Part shown: piece after piece, positions 6,913-15,400 of the stretch
Position numbering within the stretch: position 1 is the stretch's first letter
How the letters are laid out: every line of letters starts with the position of its first letter
Source of the DNA: an uncultured Eubacteriales bacterium
Lineage (GTDB): Bacteria > Bacillota > Clostridia > UMGS1810
Assembly (NCBI GenBank): GCA_900555295.1
Contig: USKN01000010.1
Span: 1 to 21,963, forward strand
Reading direction: 5' to 3'
DNA: 21,963 bases
Made by a program: the position numbers and the translations under genes
Notes under the pieces: model-generated
What the model was told of the DNA's origin: nothing
Databases searched by the model: none
The model's input: the letters and a program-made list of their open reading frames with translations, nothing else

Positions 6913-9900
6913 TTATTGAATAAATCTTGAAATCTGTGCCGAATTGCCTTTGTAAGTTTTTCCGTAAGAGTCAATATATTCGCTTGTTTCGGCATCGTGC
7001 GTCGGCGGTGTTACTTTATAATCGTTAAGTTTATCGCCGGCTTTTTCCTGCGCTTTATCGTAAAGAGTATCTACATTAAATATGTCGTCACCGTCTTTGC
7101 CCGTTAATATATCCGATACTCTGTCAATGTTTATATGATTGTTAATAAATGTATCGTCATATGTTCTGTTTAATTTGCTGTTGGCAAATTTTTCGAGCAG
7201 TGATTTATATTGATCCTCATATTTATCGTAAAATTCTTTTACTTTATCAACTTTACCCGCAAGCTCCTCAAGATTATATCCGCCCGGGAGTGTACCCGTA
7301 TCGTTTAAGTCGTTAAGTATTTTAACAAGTTTATTTGCACTCTTTATAAAGTAATCAAGTGCCCAATCTTCAAGCGACGCCATTTCCTGATCGCTTATAT
7401 CGCCGTACCACAAAAGCGATTTATCGGTAAGAAGTAATTTTTGATACATTATATCGTAATACTCCATAAATCCTTTTATACTGTAACCTGTTATATTGCC
7501 GCTTACTTTTGACGCATCGTAATTTAAAAATTCGGCAACAGGGTCGGTTTCAACAAGCGTTTTAAGATATGTATTATCGTTATACTTAATTTCCCGGACA
7601 TTGCTTAACTTATTGTAAATACGGTTTTTGTTTTCGTTAAACAAATTCTTTATAACTTCGGCAGCATTTACGTGAACCGAAAGCGACGCTTTATAATCAA
7701 ACTCTTTTGTTGGGTCGGCCTCAATTTCGGCTTTCATTTGTTTAATGCCGTCATTATACTCTGTTTTTGATTCGTTAAAGATTTTTTCAAATTCGGTCAA
7801 ACCTATAAGGTCGATTATTTTGCCAAAACCTTTATTGCGCATTATATCAACAAGTTTATCAAAATCAAAGTTTTCTATAGCATTGCCCACACCCGATACA
7901 AATTGTATATTGTCTTTGTCGACGTGGTATGTTTTATCGCCGTTTTTAAATGACTGTATAAATTCCGTGTAATACGAAAGGTCATCGAGCATATCTACCG
8001 CCGAATCGGCAAACTCTTCAAGTGTTTTGGTGTTGTTTGCTTTGTCATTTTGTTTGAGTTTGTCTACATATTCAACTATTGTATCCGCGTCGGCAAAATC
8101 GCTCAAAAGGTCATACACGTCATCATCATTGCCGTGTTCGTCTACAAATTTATCAATAAACTCATTTGTTACAAATGTATCAAAACTTGATTCAATATAA
8201 TTGTTAATTATATCTTTATCGAGAGTTTGAGCATTTTTTACCACATAATCGTCTATTATATCTGTAATATCCGCATCGTTTATATGCGCTTTAATATAAT
8301 CGCTGATTATGTCATAATTTGCATTTACAAAGTTTTCTACAGATGTCTTGTTTGACGTGTTTTGTACGTAACTTAATACATAGCTTGTAATATCCGTAAC
8401 ATCAGCGTCTTTTACCGACTGTATAAACTTATCTTTAACATCGCTTACAAAATCTTTAACCTGTTGGTCATCAAGCGTACTCTTGCCCGTAAGGTAATCT
8501 TTAACATAATTCATTACGTTATTCTCTATTACCGTATTAAGTTCGGGATTTTTTGTTGCCGTTATGCCGTCAATATAATCCTCAACAGTTTTTACAACAA
8601 GTTTTTCAACAATGTTTTTAGGTTCGTCTTTTAATGGCGTACCGTTAAAGAAATCGTCTATTACGCTGTCTGCCGCATCGTTAATTGTTTCGTCGATACG
8701 GTTTTTAATTTCTGCGTCAAGGCTTGACGGATTATTTACATAATCGTTGAGTATTGTATCGATACGTTTGTCGAGTTCGCTGTCTATAACCGACTTAACA
8801 TCAGCATTGAGCGTGCTGTCATCATTTGCATAACGTGTTATAATGTCACCAAGTTTAACGTCAACATTAGAATTAATTACATCTTTAACATTTGTATTAA
8901 GACTTGTATCGCCTGTTGCATATTTTGTAATAACATCTTTAATGTTATTGTCTACCTGTGTATTGATTACTTCCTCAATATCGGCATTAATGCTGTTACC
9001 GTCGGCATAATCTGTCATTATATTGCCTATATTTTCGCTGATATTGGTATCAATTACATCTTTAATGCCCGTGTCCATTCCGGGGGCATTCTGTGCGTAC
9101 TGCTCAAGCACACTCTTAATGTTTTTATCGACATTCGTGTCGATTACATTTTTAATTTCGCCGTCCGCAAGGGTTGAATCTGCATATTTTGAAAGATTAT
9201 CCGAAATATTTTTCTCTGCCTCCGATTCAATAACCGTTCTTATTTCGTCGCTTATCGAGTCACCGTTTGCATATTTTGTAATCGTATCGTTAATATTTTG
9301 GTTTACTTCTTCATCAATAAGATTATAAAGCTCATCATCCGTTAAAGAATCATTTATATAATCCTTAATAAAGTTTTTAATATCATCATCGTTTACATAA
9401 CGTCCGTCAAAACCAGGGTTAGCCTTAACTGCGGCAATAATCTCATTTAAGTAATCATTATCCGTTGTAAGTTTTTGTTTAAATTCATCCGAACTTTTAA
9501 CAGCCGTAATAATATCATCTCTGTATGCGGCACCGGGTTTGAGCTGTGCTTTAAACTCATCGGATTTTATAACTTTATCTATGAGTTCGCCCCTGAATGT
9601 GCTTGTTGAATTGTTTAAGAGAATATCTTTAAACGACGTTGATTTTTTTACAAAGTCAAGTATACTTGTACGATATGTGTTTTCCGTTGTAAGCTTTTCA
9701 TTAAATTCGCTTGAATTTTTAATTGTGCTTATTATATCCGTGCGGTAGCCTTTTAAGTCGTCTTTAAGCAACGCTTTAAAGTCGTCCGACTGTTTTACCT
9801 GCTCGGTTATTTCATTTCGTACATCTTCATTGTTTGTAAGAATATTTTTAAAATCGTCGCTGTCCTTTGCCGCATTTATAAGTTTTGCTCTTAAATCGGC

Positions 9901-12900
9901 ATTATTTTTAAGCAAATCTTTAAACTCATTACTTGATGTAAGCTTATCTATAATGTCTTTTCTGTATTCGCTTGAAGTATCGGTAAGCAATGTTTTAAAT
10001 TCGCTGCTTTCTTTAAACTGATTTATAAGATCCGTTTTAAAGTTGTTTGACGGGTTGTTTATAAGCGCTTTAACGCTGTCGTCTTTTGATATAATATCTA
10101 TAATTTCACTCTTAACGGCAGACGAGCTGTTTAAAATATCTTTAAACTTCTGTGCGTTTTCGCTTTCTTTAATAATGTCAAGTACTTTTGTTTTAAACTT
10201 ATCGTTATCGAGCAACGACGCAACAAAGTTTTCGTCATCTCTCATTTGGTCAATAAGTTTATCTCTCAACGTATCGTCTTTTACAAGAGCTTCAACCAGC
10301 TTATCGTTTGTTGTAATTTCACTTAAAATCAAATCTTTTGCAGAGTCGGTTTCAAGTATTTTTTCAATAAACTCACTGTTATTGAGCAAATCGTTTCTGA
10401 AGTTTGCGTCATTTTGGAGCAAATCTCTTATGTACTCTATAAGTTTATCTCTGCATTCGTCAGATTTAAGCGCGTCTCTTACCTCATCATATCCTATTGC
10501 GTTAATAAGTTTTTTAAGACCTATTGTTTTAATAAGCGTTTTTGTATCTATAAGGTTTAATACGTCCTTTAAATCTTCGCCGCCCGCAACAATAATATCT
10601 TTTACATACTGTTTTGCCTGTTTGTCAATATCGTCGGGGTCAATAACACGGCTTATTGCAAGCTCAAAATCCTTTATGAGAATATTTCCGTCATAATCGA
10701 TTATACCTGTTTTATCGGCAATTTTTCTTATTATTTTATTTTCGGCGTCCTTTTGAGTAATTGCGTTTTCAAACGGGGTTCTCAAAAGCCATACCGCGTC
10801 TTTAACGGTATTTGCTATACGCATATTTGTGTTATACGGTACATTTGCGGTTACCGTTCCTATATCTATACCCGTAATGTTGGGGGTTGCGTCCGCTCTT
10901 ACATATTTAAACGAATAGAATATGTCCATATTTTTGTCGATTTGCGTATCGGCTGTATATGTAAGCCAATTACCCTCGCCGTCTTTATATATAAACGAAC
11001 CGTAAATTTTATTTGTAAATGAGCCGTCAACATAACCATCCATATACATATATGTGGGGTCTACATTGGGGCTTGCGTTCCACAATGCGTCAACGTCTTC
11101 CGCGGGAATTTTTGAACCCGCAACAATACCGTCAACAGTTCCGATTTTCATATCGCTGTCTTTTTTAATTCCGTAATAAAATGTTACCGAATGATATTCT
11201 TTGCCGTCTTTCCAAATAGCATATACAATCAAATCGTCATTAATTACCGTATCAACGGTAAGTTTATCTCCCGTTCCGTCGGCTTTTGTATTCCACTCAA
11301 CAAATGAAAAATCATCGTCACGTGTAGGGTGTCCGCCAAAGTCGCCGATTTTTGTTCCTTTTTCTATTTTAAGAACTTTATAATCACCGTCGGGTGCGCC
11401 CTCATAGTTATATTTAAATATTACATTTTTAAGTTCGTTCCACTGTGCATAAACGGTTATATTGCCCGTTACTTTACTTGCCGATGTAAATACATCTCCG
11501 CTTTCCGTTCTCCAGCCTTTAAACACATAACCATCGCGTTCAGGGTTAGCAGGCATTTTTGTTCCCAATGAATTGCCGCTTTCAATGTCTTTTACCTGTG
11601 CATACGGTTCTGACGCACCGGCATAATTATAATTAAACGTTACCGTATATTTTTTTGTGGGTTCTGCATTTTTGCTCCACTGCGCATATATCGTAATGTT
11701 TTTGTTTACCGCCGTATCGGCTGTAAATTCACTTCCGCCGTCTGGTGCGGTTGTCCATTTTACAAAAGTATAGCCGTATCTTTCGGGTTTGGACGGGAAT
11801 TTTGAGCCTGCCGTTTTACCCTTTTCAACAATAATGTCGGGCAATTTTGCCGATGTTGTTGCATAATTTAAGTCAAACGATACCGTTGCATAGTGTTTTA
11901 CCGAAAGAGTACCCGAACCCAAAACAATTGAGTCGTTATCTATTTCTGTTTCCTTGCCGCTTTCGTCGGTAAAGAACCATTTTTGAATAAACGTATTGCC
12001 GTCACCGTCGGTATATGTATCGTCAAGAGTTATGTTGTCGGAGAACTTTTGACCGTATAAGTAAGTAATTTTTGTACCGTCGGGTTTTGTAACATAATAA
12101 GTGTTTCTTGTGTAATAAACATCAAGCGTCATTGAATTGTAAGAGAGCACAACATTTTGTGAGTCTTTGCTCAATGTTTCGTCATATGTAAAGCCCTCAA
12201 AATTCTTTATATCAGCCGATATTTTGCTGTTTTTATTGGCTTTGCCGTTATATGTATATTTATCTTGAATGTCATATCCGTCTTGTGCAAGATTTTGCAA
12301 ATAATATCTTACCGTATACGTGTATTTTACGGTGCTTCCGCTGCCGCCGCCAATGGTTGAGCTGCCCGTACCCGTTTTGTATGTGGTATATGTATATTCC
12401 TGCACACCTTTAAACACTTCGTCGGTTTTATAGTTATTAAAATGTGTTTCACCGTTTACGTTTTTAACAACCACTCCGCCCCCTGCGGTAACATTTGTAA
12501 GCGTAATACTGCCGGCACGCGCTACAAGTCTGCCTTTAATTGTAACGTTTGTAAGGCTTACCGGATTAAATCCAACACCGTCGCCTATTACAACATCGCC
12601 GTTAACCGTTACGTTTACCAAAGTTGCACCCGGCGAATTAATCATAACGCTGTCGTTGTTTACATAGGAATACGCACTCGGGAGTGAAAGGTATGTTTTA
12701 AATATGTTATGCATAAGCTGTGCAAATTCTTCTCTTGTAATGTTAGCCTGCGGATTAACATTTGATTTTTCGTCACCGTTAATATACCCTCTTTGAGCAA
12801 GTGCGCTTAAATACGCTTTTGCCCATTGTGATATTTGAGCATTATCGGCAAATTTGTTGAGCGATGAAAAATCTTCGGTTTCGTAAACCAGCGCTCTTGC

Positions 12901-13323
12901 AAGTACCGAAAACACTTCCTCGCGTGTTATATAATTTTCGGGATAAAGATGTCCCAAACCGTCGCCCTCAAACGTTTGCATATTAACCGCAATCGCCATA
13001 TCGTTATAATACCAGGCGCTTTGGCTTACATCTGTGTAAGACGATATGTTCGTCGCAATTTTCGCGCCGAACGCTCTGTTAATTACTGCCGCCATTTCGG
13101 CTCTTGTAAGGTAGCCTTGCGGTTCTATTGTGTTTGCGCTTTTACCGTAAAGCAATCCGTTATTAACCGCTGCGTCCATTGCCTCTTCCGACCAGGTACC
13201 TGCCGGAAAATCAATAAACTGCGACGGGGTTGCCGCGCTTACACATCCCGCCGGTACCATTGTAACAAGCATAGCCGCCGTAATTACAAACGATACCAAT
13301 TTTTTAGACCAATTGTGTTTCAT
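6913..13323 (-). CDS. Giant SLH-anchored surface protein with InlB-type repeats and two helical repeat arrays
   Basis: The 2136-residue protein starts at ATG 13323 behind the site GGGAGGGG. Residues 1-30 are a signal peptide (ends near VSAA). Three SLH modules follow (about 34-90, 97-145, 157-211), which in this class bind pyruvylated secondary cell-wall polymers. Residues 225-290 look like a short beta-solenoid, then a Gly/Ser linker, a MucBP-like module (335-406) and three InlB/Listeria-Bacteroides repeats ending in YAQW, YAQW and YAIW (480-549, 560-628, 633-704), with a degenerate fourth to about 806. From about 950 the protein is almost all helix. One array of 24-26-residue units is centred on E/D-F-K (phenylalanines at 1109, 1134, 1158, 1182, 1207, 1231, 1257, 1281). 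A second has 29-30-residue units with a conserved Y (1351, 1380, 1409, 1439, 1468, 1498, 1528). The last 600 residues are acidic and helical without a recognised domain. It is probably a long cell-surface adhesin or scaffold. Confidence 0.85.
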   Translation of the reverse strand: MKHNWSKKLVSFVITAAMLVTMVPAGCVSAATPSQFIDFPAGTWSEEAMDAAVNNGLLYGKSANTIEPQGYLTRAEMAAVINRAFGAKIATNISSYTDVSQSAWYYNDMAIAVNMQTFEGDGLGHLYPENYITREEVFSVLARALVYETEDFSSLNKFADNAQISQWAKAYLSALAQRGYINGDEKSNVNPQANITREEFAQLMHNIFKTYLSLPSAYSYVNNDSVMINSPGATLVNVTVNGDVVIGDGVGFNPVSLTNVTIKGRLVARAGSITLTNVTAGGGVVVKNVNGETHFNNYKTDEVFKGVQEYTYTTYKTGTGSSTIGGGSGSTVKYTYTVRYYLQNLAQDGYDIQDKYTYNGKANKNSKISADIKNFEGFTYDETLSKDSQNVVLSYNSMTLDVYYTRNTYYVTKPDGTKITYLYGQKFSDNITLDDTYTDGDGNTFIQKWFFTDESGKETEIDNDSIVLGSGTLSVKHYATVSFDLNYATTSAKLPDIIVEKGKTAGSKFPSKPERYGYTFVKWTTAPDGGSEFTADTAVNKNITIYAQWSKNAEPTKKYTVTFNYNYAGASEPYAQVKDIESGNSLGTKMPANPERDGYVFKGWRTESGDVFTSASKVTGNITVYAQWNELKNVIFKYNYEGAPDGDYKVLKIEKGTKIGDFGGHPTRDDDFSFVEWNTKADGTGDKLTVDTVINDDLIVYAIWKDGKEYHSVTFYYGIKKDSDMKIGTVDGIVAGSKIPAEDVDALWNASPNVDPTYMYMDGYVDGSFTNKIYGSFIYKDGEGNWLTYTADTQIDKNMDIFYSFKYVRADATPNITGIDIGTVTANVPYNTNMRIANTVKDAVWLLRTPFENAITQKDAENKIIRKIADKTGIIDYDGNILIKDFELAISRVIDPDDIDKQAKQYVKDIIVAGGEDLKDVLNLIDTKTLIKTIGLKKLINAIGYDEVRDALKSDECRDKLIEYIRDLLQNDANFRNDLLNNSEFIEKILETDSAKDLILSEITTNDKLVEALVKDDTLRDKLIDQMRDDENFVASLLDNDKFKTKVLDIIKESENAQKFKDILNSSSAVKSEIIDIISKDDSVKALINNPSNNFKTDLINQFKESSEFKTLLTDTSSEYRKDIIDKLTSSNEFKDLLKNNADLRAKLINAAKDSDDFKNILTNNEDVRNEITEQVKQSDDFKALLKDDLKGYRTDIISTIKNSSEFNEKLTTENTYRTSILDFVKKSTSFKDILLNNSTSTFRGELIDKVIKSDEFKAQLKPGAAYRDDIITAVKSSDEFKQKLTTDNDYLNEIIAAVKANPGFDGRYVNDDDIKNFIKDYINDSLTDDELYNLIDEEVNQNINDTITKYANGDSISDEIRTVIESEAEKNISDNLSKYADSTLADGEIKNVIDTNVDKNIKSVLEQYAQNAPGMDTGIKDVIDTNISENIGNIMTDYADGNSINADIEEVINTQVDNNIKDVITKYATGDTSLNTNVKDVINSNVDVKLGDIITRYANDDSTLNADVKSVIDSELDKRIDTILNDYVNNPSSLDAEIKNRIDETINDAADSVIDDFFNGTPLKDEPKNIVEKLVVKTVEDYIDGITATKNPELNTVIENNVMNYVKDYLTGKSTLDDQQVKDFVSDVKDKFIQSVKDADVTDITSYVLSYVQNTSNKTSVENFVNANYDIISDYIKAHINDADITDIIDDYVVKNAQTLDKDIINNYIESSFDTFVTNEFIDKFVDEHGNDDDVYDLLSDFADADTIVEYVDKLKQNDKANNTKTLEEFADSAVDMLDDLSYYTEFIQSFKNGDKTYHVDKDNIQFVSGVGNAIENFDFDKLVDIMRNKGFGKIIDLIGLTEFEKIFNESKTEYNDGIKQMKAEIEADPTKEFDYKASLSVHVNAAEVIKNLFNENKNRIYNKLSNVREIKYNDNTYLKTLVETDPVAEFLNYDASKVSGNITGYSIKGFMEYYDIMYQKLLLTDKSLLWYGDISDQEMASLEDWALDYFIKSANKLVKILNDLNDTGTLPGGYNLEELAGKVDKVKEFYDKYEDQYKSLLEKFANSKLNRTYDDTFINNHINIDRVSDILTGKDGDDIFNVDTLYDKAQEKAGDKLNDYKVTPPTHDAETSEYIDSYGKTYKGNSAQISRFIQ

Positions 13324-13343
13324 ACTGTTTACCCCTCCCGTTT

Positions 13344-14150
13344 TTAATCCAAATACTTTTTAATGTACATTGATTTTGTTGATTTTTTTTCGTTTTCGTA
13401 ACTTGTTTTTATTGTATTTATAATACTTTCGTCTTTGCCTGCCGCACTTAAAAGCGGTTTAAGACGGGTTAAAATGTCGTTTACCTGTGCGTCGCAATCA
13501 GCTTGCATATCAAGCGCCGACTGCGTATATTTTTTTATAATTCTGTTTTTATTTTCATTGTTCCATTCCGATTTTGGCAAGCTGTAAAATTCGTTGCACA
13601 CTGTTTGCTCCAAACCTCTTAAACTTGATGTAAACTTTGCCTTTATAACATACACCTGCGCCACAAGGTCGGATATTTGCGTATCGTAATCAGCATTTGA
13701 ATTGTTTTGGTTTAAACCGCTGCCACTGTCCGACGGTTGATTTGACGGTTTACTCTGCGCCGAATTGTTACCGTCTGAAGCCGAGCCTGTAGTTTTGCCG
13801 TCCGACGAGCCGCTCTGCGCGTCTGTCTGCGCCGCGAAGTTTTTTTCGGCATTTTCAAGCGTTGTTTCTCCTTTCATAATAAGAATTGCCTGCATATCGG
13901 TTATTCGGTTTTCAACAAGCGCTTTTTGCTCCGCCTCGGTTAAATCTCTTATTGGAGCAAGGTTATTGTTTTCAAGGTATTTTGTTACATTTTGAGCGTC
14001 GGATTGCGAACGCTGTTTAATATCTTCCTCACTCATTGTAAAACTCTCTATAACAGCGGAAATATTTTCTCTTTGCCATACGCACAATGCGCATAATACT
14101 ACTGCAATTACCGCAATAACAATTAAAATTTTATGTGAATTTTTTTTCAT
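13344..14150 (-). CDS. Single-pass membrane protein paired with the giant surface protein
   Basis: Unrecognised 268-residue protein. The start at 14150 is preferred because GAGGTG lies just upstream; an ATG four codons earlier would place that site inside the gene. Residues 7-25 form one membrane segment (hydrophobic, Ile/Val/Ala-rich), with the rest probably outside the cell. Residues 30-105 are charged and helical, 109-153 are a Ser/Asn/Gly/Gln-rich flexible linker, and 155-268 are again helical with two cysteines (in TVCNEF and ADCDAQ) that could form a disulfide. It precedes the SLH protein gene with a 20-bp gap, so the two share a transcript. A role in presenting or stabilising that protein is a guess from neighbourhood only. 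Confidence 0.75.
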   Translation of the reverse strand: MKKNSHKILIVIAVIAVVLCALCVWQRENISAVIESFTMSEEDIKQRSQSDAQNVTKYLENNNLAPIRDLTEAEQKALVENRITDMQAILIMKGETTLENAEKNFAAQTDAQSGSSDGKTTGSASDGNNSAQSKPSNQPSDSGSGLNQNNSNADYDTQISDLVAQVYVIKAKFTSSLRGLEQTVCNEFYSLPKSEWNNENKNRIIKKYTQSALDMQADCDAQVNDILTRLKPLLSAAGKDESIINTIKTSYENEKKSTKSMYIKKYLD

Positions 14151-14187
14151 TACGCACCTCATCTTTCACATATACATATACTCTTAT

Positions 14188-14216
14188 ATTTTAAACCTTT
14201 TTTTTAAAAAAGTCAA
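14188..14216 (-). promoter_or_regulatory. Promoter of the surface protein operon
   Basis: On the minus strand TTGACT (14211-14216) and TAAAAT (14188-14193) are 17 bp apart, 38 bp before the preferred start. A perfect 10-bp palindrome, ATTGTACAAT, lies just upstream of the -35 at 14224-14233 and may be a regulator site. Confidence 0.7.
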
Positions 14217-14274
14217 GCATTGTATTGTACAATAAAACGCATTTTACGTTGTAAAAAAAGTACAAAATAACGTA

Positions 14275-14334
14275 TATCGGACGAAACCGCAAATCAAATC
14301 GATTTTGCCCGATTTCGTCCGATTTCGCCCGATA
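14275..14334. repeat. Inverted and direct 10-bp repeat cluster
   Basis: Three direct 10-bp units, GATTTTGCCC, GATTTCGTCC and GATTTCGCCC, run from 14301 to 14330. An inverted copy lies at 14276-14286: ATCGGACGAAA is the exact complement of TTTCGTCCGAT at 14313-14323. Between the arms is a palindrome, AAATCGATTT (14296-14305). No T-tract follows, so it is not a simple terminator. It sits between the surface-protein promoter and the 3' end of a decayed recombinase gene. Confidence 0.8.
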
Positions 14335-14390
14335 CACAGAGTGTTTGTTAATTTTCTTTATGAATTTGTCTCTTTCTTGCCTACTCTTGC

Positions 14391-14922
14391 CTATATTTTT
14401 TCCCTATAAGCGGAATACTCTTTTTCCATTGTATAAATACGGGTGGTTTCTATACTTGAATGTCCCATAATATCAGCAAGCCTCACAAGTTACATATTTT
14501 ATTTCGGATACTCTAACCCCCGTGCTTGCCACCGTCTGCATTAAATAATATAACCGTTCATTTTTCTTATCTCTTGCGGCAAACAAAAGCCGTTCATATT
14601 CCGCCTTTGACAATTCCTTTGATTTATCCGCAAATATACGCCGTTGAATTTTCAGCGTTTTTACTTTTAAATCGTACCGCCCCATAAATACAAAAAATGC
14701 GTTTATGGAAGATAACGTTGAATTTACGCTTTTTACCGCATACCTTTTGCATAGCTCTTTTTTGTACTCGATAACAGTCGATTTATCAATGCTCCGCTCC
14801 TTTAACCACTCACGGAAAAATCGAATATCGCGCATATATTTTTCTATCGTGCTGCCGCTTTTTTCTTCTTCGTACAAATAAAGTTCAAATCTTTTTATAA
14901 CTTCATCGGTAATAGTTTTCAT
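14391..14922 (-). pseudogene. Tyrosine recombinase (integrase) with internal deletion
   Basis: The gene starts at 14922 after the site GAGAGGAAG and encodes a SAM-like N-terminal core-binding domain (SGSTIEKYMRDIRFFREWL) and the beginning of the catalytic domain, including the first Arg in ASTGVRVSEIKYVT. The frame stops at 14473 right after KYVTCEAC. In another frame, overlapping the stop, the sequence resumes as LADIMGHSSIETTRIY (with the second-His and catalytic-Tyr region), then MEKEYSAYREKI and a TAG at 14391-14393. An intact relative would have about 90-100 residues between these parts, including the HxxR motif. The gene has therefore lost roughly 300 bp plus its frame and cannot be active. 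It closely resembles clostridial XerC/D-like phage or transposon integrases. The 5' half is otherwise well preserved, so the deletion looks recent. Confidence 0.88.
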
Positions 14923-14998
14923 TGCAAACTTCCTCTCACTTTTTTTATTATATTATACCCTAAATTTCAACTTTTTTGTATTTTTTATAAATTACCTA

Positions 14999-15027
14999 TT
15001 GTATTTTTATAAAAAAAGGTTTATAAT
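14999..15027 (+). promoter_or_regulatory. Promoter of the thiamine operon
   Basis: TTGTAT (14999-15004) and TATAAT (15022-15027) are 17 bp apart, and transcription would begin about 10-15 bp before the riboswitch aptamer. Confidence 0.7.
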
Positions 15028-15046
15028 GATATATAATAAAATAAAT

Positions 15047-15136
15047 ACAGGGGAGCTTGTGTTTACAGGCTGAGAGGAAGGTATCACCTTCGACCCTTAT
15101 ACCTGATGTGGATAATGCCGCCGTAGGAAACGCTGT
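15047..15136 (+). promoter_or_regulatory. TPP riboswitch (THI element)
   Basis: All conserved THI-box segments are present in order: CTGAGA (15070-15075), GACCC (15092-15096), ACCTGAT (15101-15107), GGATAATGCC (15110-15119) and GTAGGAAAC (15123-15131). ACAG at 15047-15050 can pair with CTGT at 15133-15136 to close the aptamer. Thiamine pyrophosphate binding should favour the terminator that follows and shut off the downstream salvage operon. The exact ends are estimated. Confidence 0.95.
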
Positions 15137-15145
15137 TGCTCTTTT

Positions 15146-15183
15146 ACAGGAGGATACCCTCAAAAGGTATTCTCCTGTTTTTA
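15146..15183 (+). terminator. Riboswitch-controlled intrinsic terminator
   Basis: ACAGGAGGATACC (15146-15158) pairs with GGTATTCTCCTGT (15166-15178), 13 bp with one G-T pair, a 7-nt loop and a T-rich tail. The 5' arm ACAG could alternatively pair with the aptamer's closing strand CTGT (15133-15136), a plausible antiterminator switch. Confidence 0.88.
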
Positions 15184-15196
15184 TTTGTCTTTTAAG

Positions 15197-15377
15197 AAAG
15201 GAGGAAACAAGTTCCATCTATATGGCGGATTGAGGGGGAGCGCCCTTAATCTTGTATATCAGCGATGGGAAGCCGTGTTCCGGCGTGAGAGGATGCCATT
15301 GAGCATCGACCGAACTTCTATGCAGTTTACATTTATTGCATACATTTACGGAAGCGCCGCTGATAACTGACGTTTCC
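15197..15377 (+). other. Candidate structured RNA between the TPP terminator and thiW
   Basis: This stretch has no recognisable gene, is visibly richer in G+C than its surroundings, and contains a nested set of complementary segments. They are GGAAAC 15203-15208 with GTTTCC 15372-15377, a 10-bp hairpin 15227-15236/15243-15252, TATCAGCG 15257-15264 with CGCTGATA 15358-15365, and inside it hairpins GCCG/CGGC (15272-15275/15281-15284), GATGC/GCATC (15292-15296/15303-15307) and TATGCA/TGCATA (15319-15324/15337-15342). CTTC 15315-15318 can also pair with GAAG 15351-15354. A strong AAAGGAGG site (15197-15204) at its start is not followed by a start codon at usable distance; the first ATG (15222) opens only three codons. 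It matches no riboswitch class I can name. Alternatives are remains of a lost first gene or chance folding. Confidence 0.5.
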
Positions 15378-15400
15378 AGACTTTAAAGGAGAAATTGAAT

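Noticed and set aside
10043..10696. 217-codon open frame on the plus strand inside the giant surface protein gene
   Set aside because: Its Ser/Leu/Ile/Phe-rich content is the expected complement of the repetitive Lys/Asp/Asn-rich gene on the other strand, and it lacks a ribosome binding site.
14334..14344. Short palindrome ACAC-AGA-GTGT
   Set aside because: Four base pairs only, with no T-tract and no relation to a promoter; expected by chance.
15185..15370. 61-codon frame upstream of thiW
   Set aside because: It begins with TTG inside the terminator tail, has no ribosome binding site at the right distance, and its peptide has no recognisable features. The RNA-structure reading fits better.
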